This document shows, piece by piece, positions 28,996 to 37,284 of a stretch of 64,000 nt of DNA (position 1 is the first letter of the stretch; each line of letters begins with the position of its first letter). The notes beneath the pieces are model-generated. The model was given only the letters and a program-made list of their open reading frames with translations, ran no database searches and was not told the origin of the DNA. Source of the DNA: Flavobacterium pallidum (GTDB taxonomy: Bacteria; Bacteroidota; Bacteroidia; Flavobacteriales; Flavobacteriaceae); assembly GCF_003097535.1 (NCBI RefSeq), contig NZ_CP029187.1, positions 2,666,001 to 2,730,000 on the forward strand, in the 5' to 3' direction. Both the position numbers and the translations under genes were made by a program.

Positions 28996-30270
28996 ATGAA
29001 AACTAAATTTGTAATAATGGCCTCCGCGTTGCTGTTTTCAGCGGGATCTTTTGCACAGAAAGACCAATTGAAAGCGGCTGAAAAAGCGATAAAAAATGGT
29101 GATGTGGCCGGCGCACAAAACAATTTGTCCCAAGCTGAAACTTTATTGGCAAATGATGACGATCGGGCACAGTTTTATTTTATCAAAGGAAACGTTCATG
29201 CCGAATTGGCAAAGAGGGGCGTGGAAGCATCAAAAAATTATGCTGAAGCACTGAAAAACTATCAGTTACTTAATGATACTGAGAAAAAAACCGGAAAGTC
29301 TAAATACGGTAAGCAAGCTGAAGCTGCGCAGTTGGTAATATCTAACGCAATGAAAAATGATGCGTATAAGGATTATACCGCTGGAAATTACAAGGAGTCT
29401 GCGCGTAAATATTACCAGCTTTATCAATTGGATAAGAAGCAGACAGATTATCTTTTTAATGCTTCAAGTGCTGCATTGAATTCAAAAGATAATGATTTGG
29501 CGCTTCCTTATCTGATGGAACTGAAGCAAATCAATTACACCGGCGAAGGCACCACTTATATTGCTGTTTCAAAATTATCAGGGCAGGAAGAAGGATTCAT
29601 AAACAAAGAATCAAGAGACAATGCTGTAAAAATCGGTACGCATGAAAAGCCATCTGATGAGAAAAATGCCTCAAAAAGACCAGGAATCCTCAGGAGTATC
29701 GCTATTATCCAGATGCGCAAGGAAGTCCTCAACGATGATGTCAAAGCTGTTATCGCCGAAGCTGAAGCCGCAAATCCTACAGATAGTTCCATCATGATGG
29801 AAGAAGCAGTGCTTTATTATAAAAATAACGATCAGGAAACTTATAAAAAGATCATTACTAAAATCCTGGAAAAAGATCCAAATAATGCAGACCTGATTTT
29901 TAACCTCGGGGTGATCAGCTACAACGGTAAGGACTATGCCAATGCAGAAAAATTTTATAAAAAAGCCCTTGAAATCAAACCGGATTACAAAGGAGCAGAT
30001 TTTAATCTCGCAGCCCTGAAACTTGAGGTCTCTCAGCAGCAACTTGACCAGATGAATAAATTGGGGAACTCTGCTGCCGACAATAAAAAATATGATGAGC
30101 TCAAAAAACAAAGGGAAGCCGTCCTTGGCGAAGCCGCATTTTATCTCGAAAAAACACTGAAAGTAAACCCAAATGACAATGATGCCAAACGATCACTTGT
30201 CAGTGTTTACAACGCGCTCGATTTGCTGGACAAAGCAAAGGCGCTTAAAGCCACAATAAAAGAAGAATAA
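28996..30270 (+). CDS. Secreted tetratricopeptide-repeat protein
   Basis: The 424-aa protein has a signal peptide (1-20, SAGSFAQ) and helical repeats with TPR spacing: KAAEKAIKNGDVAGAQNNLSQ early, AEALKNYQLLND, YKDYTAGNYKESARKYYQLYQ in the middle, and NADLIFNLGVISYNGKDYANAEKFYKKALEIKP at about 295-330. TPRs hold partner proteins. No enzymatic motif is seen. It starts 18 nt after the gyrA stop, so it may be cotranscribed with gyrA, and ends in a terminator. Its partner is unknown. Confidence 0.8.
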   Translation: MKTKFVIMASALLFSAGSFAQKDQLKAAEKAIKNGDVAGAQNNLSQAETLLANDDDRAQFYFIKGNVHAELAKRGVEASKNYAEALKNYQLLNDTEKKTGKSKYGKQAEAAQLVISNAMKNDAYKDYTAGNYKESARKYYQLYQLDKKQTDYLFNASSAALNSKDNDLALPYLMELKQINYTGEGTTYIAVSKLSGQEEGFINKESRDNAVKIGTHEKPSDEKNASKRPGILRSIAIIQMRKEVLNDDVKAVIAEAEAANPTDSSIMMEEAVLYYKNNDQETYKKIITKILEKDPNNADLIFNLGVISYNGKDYANAEKFYKKALEIKPDYKGADFNLAALKLEVSQQQLDQMNKLGNSAADNKKYDELKKQREAVLGEAAFYLEKTLKVNPNDNDAKRSLVSVYNALDLLDKAKALKATIKEE

Positions 30271-30278
30271 CTGCAAAT

Positions 30279-30306
30279 AAAAGCCTGCTTGAAGCAGGCT
30301 TTTTTA
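30279..30306. terminator. Bidirectional terminator
   Basis: AAAAGCCTGCT (30279-30289) pairs with AGCAGGCTTTT (30293-30303). It separates the converging TPR and NlpC/P60 genes. Confidence 0.85.
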
Positions 30307-31068
30307 TTATATCACTTTCTTAATGACCCTCAGTTTATGTGTGTGCCTGTTGGTCTCCGCATTATAAATTCCAAGATGGTCCAGCCTGTCAATCCTGACT
30401 TTCCCGCTGGCGTGGATGATGTAATTGTCTTTCATGATAATCCCGACATGGATGATATTTCCCTCCTCATTATCGAAAAATGCCAAATCACCCGGCTCGC
30501 TTTCCTCTATGAAACTCAAAGCCTCGCCCTGCGTAGCCTGCTGTGATGCATCACGCAACAATTTATAACCATTCAGCTTGTAAACCATCTGCGTGAACCC
30601 GGAGCAATCAATCCCGAACGGTGTTTTGCCTCCCCATAAATAGGGCGCATGCAGGTACATAAATGCAGTATTCACCAGGTCAGATTTCGGTTTTACGCCG
30701 CTGGTTTTCATCCCTTCAAAAATAAACTCTGAAGTATTGATATCAGTATAGTTCAAAAATGACAGGGATGCACCCAAAGGTATCGGCATCAAAAGATTTT
30801 TCTCAGACGTTACATACTCAATTAAATCAGCATTCATCACCAAAGTGTCTTCACAAAGCTGTTTATAATCATTTTTATTTACGGGCTGGTACTGTTTCAC
30901 ATCAATCCAACCTTCATAATTGTCAAAGTAAAGCCTGATCCTGGCCCATTGTTTGTGTTGCTCCAAAACTTCAAAATGCTCGCCAAACAAGACCTGAGAC
31001 ACGATTTCACTTTTATCGCTCGACTCGGCACGCATTGGAATTATGGCCAGGTTGCAGATTCCGTACAT
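30307..31068 (-). CDS. NlpC/P60 family peptidase (C40) with SH3-like N-terminal domain
   Basis: The 253-aa protein starts with a bacterial-SH3-like domain (residues 3-60, ESSDKSEIVSQVLFGEHFEVLEQHKQWARIRLYFDNYEGWI). The C-terminal domain carries the Cys-His-His triad of the NlpC/P60 peptidases: C155 in GIDCSGFTQ, H207 in IIHVGI and H219 in IIHASG. Such enzymes cut gamma-D-Glu-meso-diaminopimelate bonds in murein peptides. There is no signal peptide, which fits the intracellular group that recycles cell-wall peptides. It reads on minus, convergent to the TPR gene. Confidence 0.9.
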   Translation of the reverse strand: MYGICNLAIIPMRAESSDKSEIVSQVLFGEHFEVLEQHKQWARIRLYFDNYEGWIDVKQYQPVNKNDYKQLCEDTLVMNADLIEYVTSEKNLLMPIPLGASLSFLNYTDINTSEFIFEGMKTSGVKPKSDLVNTAFMYLHAPYLWGGKTPFGIDCSGFTQMVYKLNGYKLLRDASQQATQGEALSFIEESEPGDLAFFDNEEGNIIHVGIIMKDNYIIHASGKVRIDRLDHLGIYNAETNRHTHKLRVIKKVI

Positions 31069-31159
31069 GAAGGTAATTTAATTTTGATGTTGGTTTTCAA
31101 ATGTCCGAAAATCATTCCGCATTTTAAAACTTCAGCTTAAGATTTGAGTGTTTTTTTTA

Positions 31160-31237
31160 AGGAGCTATTCCTGCTGTCCGCTGTATCTTTTGTTTTTTAA
31201 AGAAAAAAACAAAAGGATGCCGCTGCCATCAGGGCTA
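31160..31237 (+). repeat. Dispersed hairpin repeat, copy B
   Basis: The conserved arms GGAGCTATTCCTGCTGTCCG and GGATGCCGCTGCCATCAGG match copies at 19930 and 47375. The central stem is TTTTGTTTTTT (31188-31198) with AAAAAACAAAA (31204-31214), so the paired sequence differs from copy A while pairing is kept. Confidence 0.8.
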
Positions 31238-31265
31238 AAAAAAACGCCCCGAAGTGATCGGGACG
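31237..31265 (-). terminator. Terminator after the thiolase gene
   Basis: On minus CGTCCCGA pairs with TCGGGGCG, followed by T8. It is 21 nt after the thiolase stop. Confidence 0.8.
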
Positions 31266-31285
31266 AATTTGGTATATCTAAGCGA

Positions 31286-32464
31286 TTACATTCTTTCAAT
31301 AACGATAGCTGAAGCGCCACCGCCACCATTACAAATGGCTGCAGCTCCGATTTTTGCGTTATTTTGCTCCAAAACATTAATTAGTGTGATGATAATGCGC
31401 ACTCCCGATGCGCCCAGCGGATGCCCTAAAGAAACCGCACCACCATTTACATTCAATTTATCATTGTCCAGGCCAAGGATTTTGGCATTTGCCAATCCAA
31501 CCACCGAAAAGGCCTCATTGAATTCAAAGAAATCCACATCTGAAATGGAAATTCCTGCTTTTTCCAATGCTTTAGGCAACGCTTTTGCAGGAGCTGTAGT
31601 AAACCATTTCGGTTCCTGTGCCGCATCTGCATAGCTTTTGATATATGCCAATGGTTTTAGTCCTAAAGCGGCCGCTTTTTCTTCGCTCATCAAAATTACA
31701 GCACCCGCGCCATCGTTGATCGTAGAGGCATTGGCAGCCGTTACGGTGCCATCTTTTGTAAACGCCGGGTTCAATGAAGGAATTTTATCAAGTTTCACAT
31801 TGGTATATTCTTCATCCTTTGTAACCATAACGGGCTCTCCACGACGCTGGGGAACCGCTACAGGAACCACTTCATTGTCGAATTTTCCGGCATCCCATGC
31901 TTTTGCCGAGCGCTCATAAGACTGGATTGCAAAAGCATCCTGGTCTTCTCTTGAAAATCCATATTCGGTGGCACACATATCAGCGCAAACCCCCATGGCG
32001 TTATTATCATAAGCATCGGTAAGACCATCCTTCTGCATGCCATCGATCATGGTCGCAGGGCCAAATTTATTGCCATTCCTCAAGTGCATATAATGTGGAA
32101 TAAGGCTCATATTTTCCATACCTCCGGCAACCACAATTTCAGCATCACCTGCCATAATGGCCTGTGTGCCCTGCATCACCGCTTTCATCCCTGAAGCACA
32201 TACTTTATTTACGGTAGTGGCAATCACGCTTTGTGGCAAACCAGCATACAAAGCTGCCTGGCGTGCAGGAGCCTGTCCTACACCAGCCTGGACAACGTTA
32301 CCCATAATCACTTCATCAACCAAATTAGGGTCAAGACTGATTTTATCCAAAGCACCTTTAATGGCAGCAGCACCTAAATGGGAAGCGGAAACAGTAGACA
32401 AAGCACCCATAAAGCTTCCGATTGGGGTTCTTGCAGCAGACACGATTACAACTTTTTTATTCAT
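31286..32464 (-). CDS. Acetyl-CoA C-acyltransferase (thiolase)
   Basis: The 392-aa thiolase has the acyl-accepting cysteine C89 in TTVNKVCASGMKAV, H348 in SLGHPLGASG and the second catalytic cysteine C378 in AAICNGGGGAS; GGMENMSLIPH is at about 114-124. Length and motifs match the family that includes acetoacetyl-CoA thiolase (condensing) and 3-ketoacyl-CoA thiolase (degradative), but the two are not separable by eye. A pseudogene fragment lies just upstream, and the gene is monocistronic with its own terminator. Confidence 0.9.
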   Translation of the reverse strand: MNKKVVIVSAARTPIGSFMGALSTVSASHLGAAAIKGALDKISLDPNLVDEVIMGNVVQAGVGQAPARQAALYAGLPQSVIATTVNKVCASGMKAVMQGTQAIMAGDAEIVVAGGMENMSLIPHYMHLRNGNKFGPATMIDGMQKDGLTDAYDNNAMGVCADMCATEYGFSREDQDAFAIQSYERSAKAWDAGKFDNEVVPVAVPQRRGEPVMVTKDEEYTNVKLDKIPSLNPAFTKDGTVTAANASTINDGAGAVILMSEEKAAALGLKPLAYIKSYADAAQEPKWFTTAPAKALPKALEKAGISISDVDFFEFNEAFSVVGLANAKILGLDNDKLNVNGGAVSLGHPLGASGVRIIITLINVLEQNNAKIGAAAICNGGGGASAIVIERM

Positions 32465-32478
32465 GATGTGGTATTTGT

Positions 32479-32748
32479 TTATTTGAATTGCGAATTTAAT
32501 AAATTATCATAAATAAAAACCGGTTGTTTTAGGAATGTTGTATTGCACGATACAATCGCAAGGAAAAACCATTCTTTTTTTATTTTTAGGGAAGCATTCC
32601 CATTATTCCCTATGGCTTTTACCAAATAAATACCCACCGGAAGGTGATCCGTCGCCAACTGTACATTATTTCCATAATATTTTTCAGCTGGGATCAATGG
32701 CCCAAGCAGATTGTAAACTAGTAGGTTTGTCTTATGAACATAATGGAA
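32479..32748 (-). pseudogene. Remnant of a type IX secretion C-terminal sorting domain
   Basis: On minus the frame is open from 32748 to 32479 but no start codon or upstream coding part remains (a TGA precedes it). Residues at 32736-32572 read NLLVYNLLGPLI..., LATDHLPVGIYLVKAI and GNASLKIKKE, closely matching the T9SS type A sorting domain that ends many secreted Bacteroidota proteins. The normal stop after KKE is missing and about 30 unrelated residues follow. The cargo domain is lost, so this is probably a decayed gene. Confidence 0.6.
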
Positions 32749-32869
32749 TCAATCCGTGTAACAAGTCAATTCATAAATAAATTATGTCATCATAAAAAAA
32801 GCTATAGGATTGATTGTTAATACCTTTAAAATGATTAGGGAAAACTTATAAAAAAAACTCATTTTTTAC

Positions 32870-32900
32870 TTGTAAAATAGATAATGAACACTTAGATTTG
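32870..32900 (+). promoter_or_regulatory. Bacteroidota-type promoter for the tRNA-Ser/tRNA-Pro pair
   Basis: TTG at 32870-32872, a 20-nt spacer and TAGATTTG at 32893-32900 match the -33/-7 consensus (TTG, TAnnTTTG). The tRNA-Ser begins 39 nt downstream of the -7 box. The stretch from 32749 to here holds no other clear feature. Confidence 0.7.
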
Positions 32901-32938
32901 CAACCGCTTTGATTAAAAGCGCGTTCTTATAAAAAACA

Positions 32939-33022
32939 GGAGAGGTGCCGGAGTGGTAACGGAGCAGATTGCTAATCTGTCGACGTGCAAACGTCGCCAG
33001 GGTTCGAGTCCCTGTCTCTCCG
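32939..33022 (+). tRNA. tRNA-Ser (anticodon GCU)
   Basis: The 84-nt cloverleaf has acceptor GGAGAGG (32939-32945) paired with TCTCTCC (33015-33021) and discriminator G. The anticodon stem CAGAT/ATCTG encloses TTGCTAA, giving GCU. A long variable arm (CGACGTGCAAACGTCG) is typical of serine tRNAs. CAGGGTTCGAGTCCCTG is the T arm. CCA is not encoded. It decodes AGC and AGU. Confidence 0.95.
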
Positions 33023-33033
33023 CTTGTTTTTTT

Positions 33034-33108
33034 CGGGGTGTAGCGTAGCCCGGTTATCGCGCCTGCTTTGGGAGCAGGAGGCCGCAGGTTCGAATCCTGC
33101 CACCCCGA
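33034..33108 (+). tRNA. tRNA-Pro (anticodon UGG)
   Basis: The acceptor CGGGGTG (33034-33040) pairs with CACCCCG (33101-33107), discriminator A. The anticodon arm CTGCTTTGGGAGCAG has loop TTTGGGA, so the anticodon is UGG. The T arm is GCAGGTTCGAATCCTGC. It lies 11 nt after tRNA-Ser and probably shares its promoter, with a terminator just downstream. Confidence 0.95.
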
Positions 33109-33113
33109 CCGTC

Positions 33114-33145
33114 AAAAGCTGAACTTGTAAAAGTTCAGCTTTTTT
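33114..33145 (+). terminator. Terminator after the tRNA pair
   Basis: AAAAGCTGAACTT (33114-33126) pairs with AAGTTCAGCTTTT (33131-33143) around GTAA, followed by T's. It is 5 nt after tRNA-Pro. Confidence 0.85.
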
Positions 33146-33201
33146 GTTTTACGGCAGTGAGCCGAAGCTTTGCTTCGAAGCGAACGGATGTAAAACAAAA
33201 A
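33141..33201. repeat. Nested inverted repeat (possible cruciform)
   Basis: TTTTTGTTTTAC (33141-33152) is perfectly complementary to GTAAAACAAAAA (33190-33201), enclosing a second hairpin CGAAGC-TTT-GCTTCG (33163-33177). Confidence 0.75.
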
Positions 33202-33203
33202 AT

Positions 33204-33370
33204 TGAAAAGCTATCGCTTTTCAACTTTTGAAGAGCAACAATCCCACTTCAGGATCACGAAGTAATCCTGCGTTCCCAATTTCCAACCAAATATTTGAAT
33301 AAGAAAGTGAAAGCTATCGCTTTTCAACTTTTGATGATCACCCTCCATCAGGATCAAGTCGGTAATCCTG
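33204..33370. repeat. Two-copy repeat with nested hairpins (period about 103 bp)
   Basis: Copy 1 (33204-33270) and copy 2 (33308-33370) share GAAAGCTATCGCTTTTCAAC, TTTTGA and the end AGGATCA-n-TAATCCTG. Each copy carries a hairpin GAAAGC-TATC-GCTTTC and a second stem AGGAT/ATCCT. I see no ORF in this interval. Confidence 0.7.
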
Positions 33371-33478
33371 ATTCCTTTTAATAATGTTAATTACCTATTC
33401 AAAATCCAAACGCTGAATGTCAATCAACGAAGATCAAATTTTCAAAAAGACTTTCTCCATAAATTTTACGCAGGACCG

Positions 33479-33571
33479 CGTTAGGGATTGTAGTGGAAAT
33501 CCTTTTACGACGCAGGAGTAAAAGATTGTAACGGAAAGCCCGGCGCGACGCAGGAAGCGCAACGCCCTAAT
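33479..33571. repeat. Hairpin-rich 93-bp element bounded by TTAGGG/CCCTAA
   Basis: GCGTTAGGG begins at 33479, and CCCTAA ends at 33571, complementary to TTAGGG (33482-33487). The middle has mirrored blocks GGAAATCCTTTTA, GACGCAGGA, TAAAAGATTGTAACGG and GACGCAGGA again. It looks like a mobile or dispersed repeat unit, but I see only one copy in this window. Confidence 0.5.
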
Positions 33572-33612
33572 TCAGTGAGCAGTTTTCAGTCGCAGGGGGC
33601 AGTAAAAACACA

Positions 33613-33637
33613 AAAACCACCGTAAAACGATGGTTTT
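33613..33637 (-). terminator. Terminator of tRNA-Arg
   Basis: On minus AAAACCATCGT pairs with ACGGTGGTTTT, followed by T-rich sequence. It lies 6 nt after the tRNA end. Confidence 0.75.
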
Positions 33638-33642
33638 GAGTG

Positions 33643-33716
<74 letters not shown>

Positions 33717-33731
33717 CTGTTTAAAGGCGTG

Positions 33732-33761
33732 CAAATATACGATTAAAAATCAAAACTGCAA
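33732..33761 (-). promoter_or_regulatory. Bacteroidota-type promoter of tRNA-Arg
   Basis: On minus TTG (33761-33759), a 19-nt spacer and TATATTTG (33739-33732) match the -33/-7 consensus, 15 nt upstream of the tRNA 5' end. Confidence 0.7.
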
Positions 33762-33817
33762 GTCGCAACTTTATTTCTTTTTATAGTTGCTTTCATTACA
33801 TTTACGACTGCTATTTT

Positions 33818-34438
33818 ATGCCTGTGAAAAATATAAGATTGCTACTGTTTTGCCTGATTTCTTTTTGGGTTTCTGCGCAGGAAACACCAGCTGACTCGAC
33901 GTTTGTAAATATTAAGGATTACAGCAGCGACTTTGTTTTTGATATGAAATATGCCACTGAGGATAATTTCCTGAAAGCGCAGGTTTATGATTGTGCCGAA
34001 TGCTATTTGCGCCTGAAAACCGTCAAGGCATTGGTTAAGGCAAATATTAAATTCCTGAAGATGGGTTATAAAATCAAATTGTTTGATTGCTACAGGCCTT
34101 TGTCAGTACAGAAAAAGATGTGGAAAATTGTCAGCAATCCGGAGTATGTTGCAGATCCGGCGAAAGGTTCCATCCACAATCGCGGTGGTGCAATCGATAT
34201 TACCCTGGTTGATGCCGATGGCGTAGAACTGGATATGGGCACACCATTTGATTTTTTCGGCAGGGAAGCTGCGCATGATTATGAAGGATTTTCAGCATCC
34301 GTACTTAAAAACCGCAAAAGGCTTAAAAAAATCATGCTGAAATGTGGGTTTAAATCTTTCGATTCCGAATGGTGGCATTACAATCTCAAAGGTTCTAATA
34401 AAGACCCATTATCCGATTTTAAATGGGATTGCCCTTAG
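33818..34438 (+). CDS. D-Ala-D-Ala dipeptidase, M15 family (VanX-like), exported
   Basis: The 206-aa protein has a signal peptide (1-20, FWVSAQ). The zinc site of M15D peptidases is intact: H120 and D127 in SIHNRGGAIDITL, and E184 plus H187 in DSEWWHYN; R93 in DCYRPLS fits the transition-state arginine. VanX-type enzymes split D-Ala-D-Ala; exported relatives probably act on murein precursors or recycle dipeptides in the periplasm. There is no vanH or ligase nearby, so a resistance role is not indicated. It stops 1 nt before the convergent gene ends. Confidence 0.85.
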   Translation: MPVKNIRLLLFCLISFWVSAQETPADSTFVNIKDYSSDFVFDMKYATEDNFLKAQVYDCAECYLRLKTVKALVKANIKFLKMGYKIKLFDCYRPLSVQKKMWKIVSNPEYVADPAKGSIHNRGGAIDITLVDADGVELDMGTPFDFFGREAAHDYEGFSASVLKNRKRLKKIMLKCGFKSFDSEWWHYNLKGSNKDPLSDFKWDCP

Positions 34439-35008
34439 TTAGTCTTCAATGCATTTAAGATAATTCATAAAATAAACTGAAGGCTGGTATGTTTTGCCTG
34501 TCAATTCTGAAACAAACTCCTTTTTCACGATAAAATCGGTTATTTCCGTTACAGATTTTACCCTTAACAGCGATATCGGCGAACTTTTTAGATCTTCGAT
34601 GCTTCCCGTAAGAAACAGGAAATTGCCTGCAAGGTAACGGGAATACTTATTTTCTTCTTCAATGCGCACCATCGTACCGCAGCTTTCATCGGTATCATGG
34701 ATTAAGGTGATGATTTTTCCATTTTCAAGTTGGAGGTAAAGCTTTGAATTACCGTCGAAACATGTTGCCTTGATAAAGTCGGCGCTTTTCTGGATGGATT
34801 GAAAATTCAAAATCGGCGTACCGCTGCTGTTAATCAACTTGAAAAATATGTAGCTCGATTTTCCTGCAAAATTCTTTTCACTGATCACGTAATCCTTAGT
34901 TGATTTGTATGTGCCGAGGCTGTCCGTAAATTTTTCGGCATAATCACACTCCTGTGCCGCAAGGTTCAAGCTTAAGCCAAAAAGGAGGAGGAAGAAGAAA
35001 TATTTCAT
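34439..35008 (-). CDS. Secreted conserved hypothetical protein (189 aa)
   Basis: The start ATG (35008) overlaps the stop of the methyltransferase gene (ATGA); a longer start at 35029 has no signal. Residues 1-19 (KYFFFLLLFGLSLNLAAQ) form a signal peptide. The mature part is a mix of beta strands with a few cysteines (C22, about C96, C123, C186); I recognise no domain. It is the last gene of the tsaD operon, but nothing in its sequence ties it to tRNA or rRNA modification. Confidence 0.65.
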   Translation of the reverse strand: MKYFFFLLLFGLSLNLAAQECDYAEKFTDSLGTYKSTKDYVISEKNFAGKSSYIFFKLINSSGTPILNFQSIQKSADFIKATCFDGNSKLYLQLENGKIITLIHDTDESCGTMVRIEEENKYSRYLAGNFLFLTGSIEDLKSSPISLLRVKSVTEITDFIVKKEFVSELTGKTYQPSVYFMNYLKCIED

Positions 35009-36189
35009 TGTGGGGTAATTTTGGCGCAAATTAAAACTATTTTGCGGTTATCTGCATCGGTTGTAAAAAAACAATAGGTATCGCCACCGTCTTTTATTTT
35101 CCATTTTTTACGGATGATTTCGGGCGTTTCAGGAAAATTACGCACCGAAATATTGCAATGCCGGCCTTTGATTTTATCATTCATAGCGCCTTTTTCATAA
35201 GCGATATTTTCAATGATTTCAAAAATGCGCCCAGGAAATGGCTTCATGTCATCAGACGTATATAAGTGGGAATGCTTGTGCAATTTCATTAAGTCGAATC
35301 TTTCGGCAACCGCTTCAAATCCGCCAGATTTCATGATGGCACTGTTGGGTTCGTAAAGGTATTTTTGTGGAAACCCGATAGCTGCATTCCAATTGTTATC
35401 AGGAATAAAATCAAAATGCTGTTCCCCGTTTCTGGTCAGATTTACGGTGCAGATTTCTATTTGACCCTTATAATCAGCCGACAACTCCCAAAGCAATTCG
35501 CGGACTTCATTGTCCATGGCTACGATATGGATCCTGCGGATGTTCCTCAATTCTGAAATTCCGGCCGTGATATCCAGTAAAGGTGCGGTTTTTATCAGGA
35601 TGTTGCCTGATTTTGAAAAGTACAAATCCAGTAATCCGGGTACATTCGGGCTGCAGTCCTTCAGCATGAAAACTTTGCCCTTCACTTCATTGCGCCTTGA
35701 GGGATCGATGTAAATCCAATCGTATTGTATTGTCGAATCAGTTACAACCTGCGTACTGTCACCGTGTATGGAGGTAATATTTCCGGCTTGCATCGCGGCG
35801 AAATTATGTGAAACGATTTTTGATAACCCCCCATCAATTTCGCAATGGAAAACCTTTTTGATTTTTTTCGAAAAGTAAAAATCATCGACACCGAATCCGC
35901 CTGTGAGATCAATAAGATTTTCTCCTGAAACGAGTCGCGATTTGTATTCCGCAGTTTTCTCTGAAGAGGTCTGTTCGACGGAAATCTTTGACGGATAAAT
36001 GATATTGGCGGTATTAAACCAGGTGGGGAGTTTGGTTTGTGCCTTTGTTTTCGCCGAAATCTGGTTTAATATCTCAATCCATTCCCCATCAGGAAACGGA
36101 TTTCTTTTAAGTGCCAAAGCCTTGACATCCTTTCCGATTTGGGAATTAATGAATTCCTGGATTTCCGGTTTTAAGATGGGATTTTCCAA
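35005..36189 (-). CDS. Class I SAM-dependent methyltransferase with THUMP-like domain
   Basis: The 394-aa protein has an N-terminal 80-residue helical part, then the SAM-binding motif I LIDLTGGFGVDDFYFSKK (about 93-110), HCEID (motif II), and the catalytic-like DWIYIDPSRRNEVKG at about 158-172, a variant of the DPP/NPP loop. The C-terminal part (about 300-394, with RHCNISVRNFPETPEIIRKKWKIKDGG) is the THUMP-like segment seen in uncharacterised Bacteroidota methyltransferases. An RNA substrate is likely, given the operon with rsmE and tsaD, but it is not demonstrated. The start is TTG at 36189, 2 nt after the previous stop. Confidence 0.75.
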   Translation of the reverse strand: MENPILKPEIQEFINSQIGKDVKALALKRNPFPDGEWIEILNQISAKTKAQTKLPTWFNTANIIYPSKISVEQTSSEKTAEYKSRLVSGENLIDLTGGFGVDDFYFSKKIKKVFHCEIDGGLSKIVSHNFAAMQAGNITSIHGDSTQVVTDSTIQYDWIYIDPSRRNEVKGKVFMLKDCSPNVPGLLDLYFSKSGNILIKTAPLLDITAGISELRNIRRIHIVAMDNEVRELLWELSADYKGQIEICTVNLTRNGEQHFDFIPDNNWNAAIGFPQKYLYEPNSAIMKSGGFEAVAERFDLMKLHKHSHLYTSDDMKPFPGRIFEIIENIAYEKGAMNDKIKGRHCNISVRNFPETPEIIRKKWKIKDGGDTYCFFTTDADNRKIVLICAKITPQ

Positions 36190-36191
36190 GA

Positions 36192-37283
36192 CTAAATATT
36201 TTTGGCCAGTATCCTGATGATTTTATTTTCAGGAAAAAACTCCTTTCCGATGACCTTGAGCATGGTGTAAACCGGGACGGCGATGATCATGCCCAATACA
36301 CCAAATAAAAATCCACCTATTAAAATCACCAGGAATATTTCCAACGGATGGGAATTGGTGCTTTTTGAAAAGATGATCGGTTGTGAAAAGTTATTGTCTA
36401 TGAATTGTACGACCGCAAAACCGATCATTACATAAATGGTTTTCGGCAGGATCTCCGACTGAAAATCCATTCCGAGATTGCTGATCATCGTCAGTACAGC
36501 CGCCAAAACCGACCCGATCAGCGGCCCGATGTACGGAATGATGTTCAATACCGCGCAAAAGAACGCAATCACAAATCCGTTTTGTATCCCGAAAATCAGC
36601 AATACAATCCAGTAGAGTAGGAATACGATGAACAATTGAAGCAATAAACCGATAAAATAACGGCTTAACAAGTCGTTGATCTTGCTTAGGGAATTCAGGA
36701 TTTTTTCTTCATGGTTGTCCGGCAGGATTTTTTTTATGCCGATGATGAACATGATTTTGTCTTTCAGGAAGAAAAAGGTGATGAAAAGGGTAGAAGCGAG
36801 GCCCATCCCGAAACTGCTCAGCGCTCCCAACACCGAATTCAGGAATACAGGGATAAAATTAAAATCCAGTTTTGACGTGATTTTTGAAACGTCAATCGTA
36901 TTTCCTTTATCTACGCCATGCGAAATCAGGAAGTTATTGATCTTGGCCAATAGTTCGCTGACGTTCGTTTCAATTTCGGAAGTATTCAATACCGAAAGGT
37001 TTTCACTTTGGGAAAGCACCAGCGGCACGAACATCATGATGAGTCCCACGATGATTAAAATGAAAATGAATAAGGTCGCGACAGTAGCCATCGTCATCGA
37101 GAATTTCAGTTTTTTCCTGAAAAAAAGCTGGATCGGATTGCCAATAAGCGTCAGGATCAAGGCCGCAACCAGGTAATAAATCAGGGTCTGGATTTGCCAG
37201 ATCAGGTAAATGGCCGCAACAATCAACGCCAGCGTCCCGATCGCCTTTAGAATGCCGTTGGAGATTGTTTTTGACGTGATCAT
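36192..37283 (-). CDS. AI-2E family transporter (PerM/TqsA-like membrane protein)
   Basis: From ATG 37283 it has 363 aa; the longer frame to 37397 runs into the upstream gene and lacks family similarity. It shows about eight hydrophobic segments, starting with two close pairs (GTLALIVAAIYLIWQIQTL, YYLVAALILTLIGNPIQ), an extended helical region (about 95-190) and the C-terminal block FCAVLNIIPYIGPLIGSVLAAV typical of the family. Functions range from autoinducer-2 export to Na+/H+ exchange; the substrate here is unknown. It begins 1 nt after the DUF4159 stop, in the tsaD operon. Confidence 0.85.
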   Translation of the reverse strand: MITSKTISNGILKAIGTLALIVAAIYLIWQIQTLIYYLVAALILTLIGNPIQLFFRKKLKFSMTMATVATLFIFILIIVGLIMMFVPLVLSQSENLSVLNTSEIETNVSELLAKINNFLISHGVDKGNTIDVSKITSKLDFNFIPVFLNSVLGALSSFGMGLASTLFITFFFLKDKIMFIIGIKKILPDNHEEKILNSLSKINDLLSRYFIGLLLQLFIVFLLYWIVLLIFGIQNGFVIAFFCAVLNIIPYIGPLIGSVLAAVLTMISNLGMDFQSEILPKTIYVMIGFAVVQFIDNNFSQPIIFSKSTNSHPLEIFLVILIGGFLFGVLGMIIAVPVYTMLKVIGKEFFPENKIIRILAKNI

Positions 37284-37284
37284 A

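Noticed and set aside
33109..33642. Hidden protein gene in the tRNA spacer
   Set aside because: All frames are broken by stops and hairpins, and no start or domain pattern is visible. The stretch is made of repeat units.
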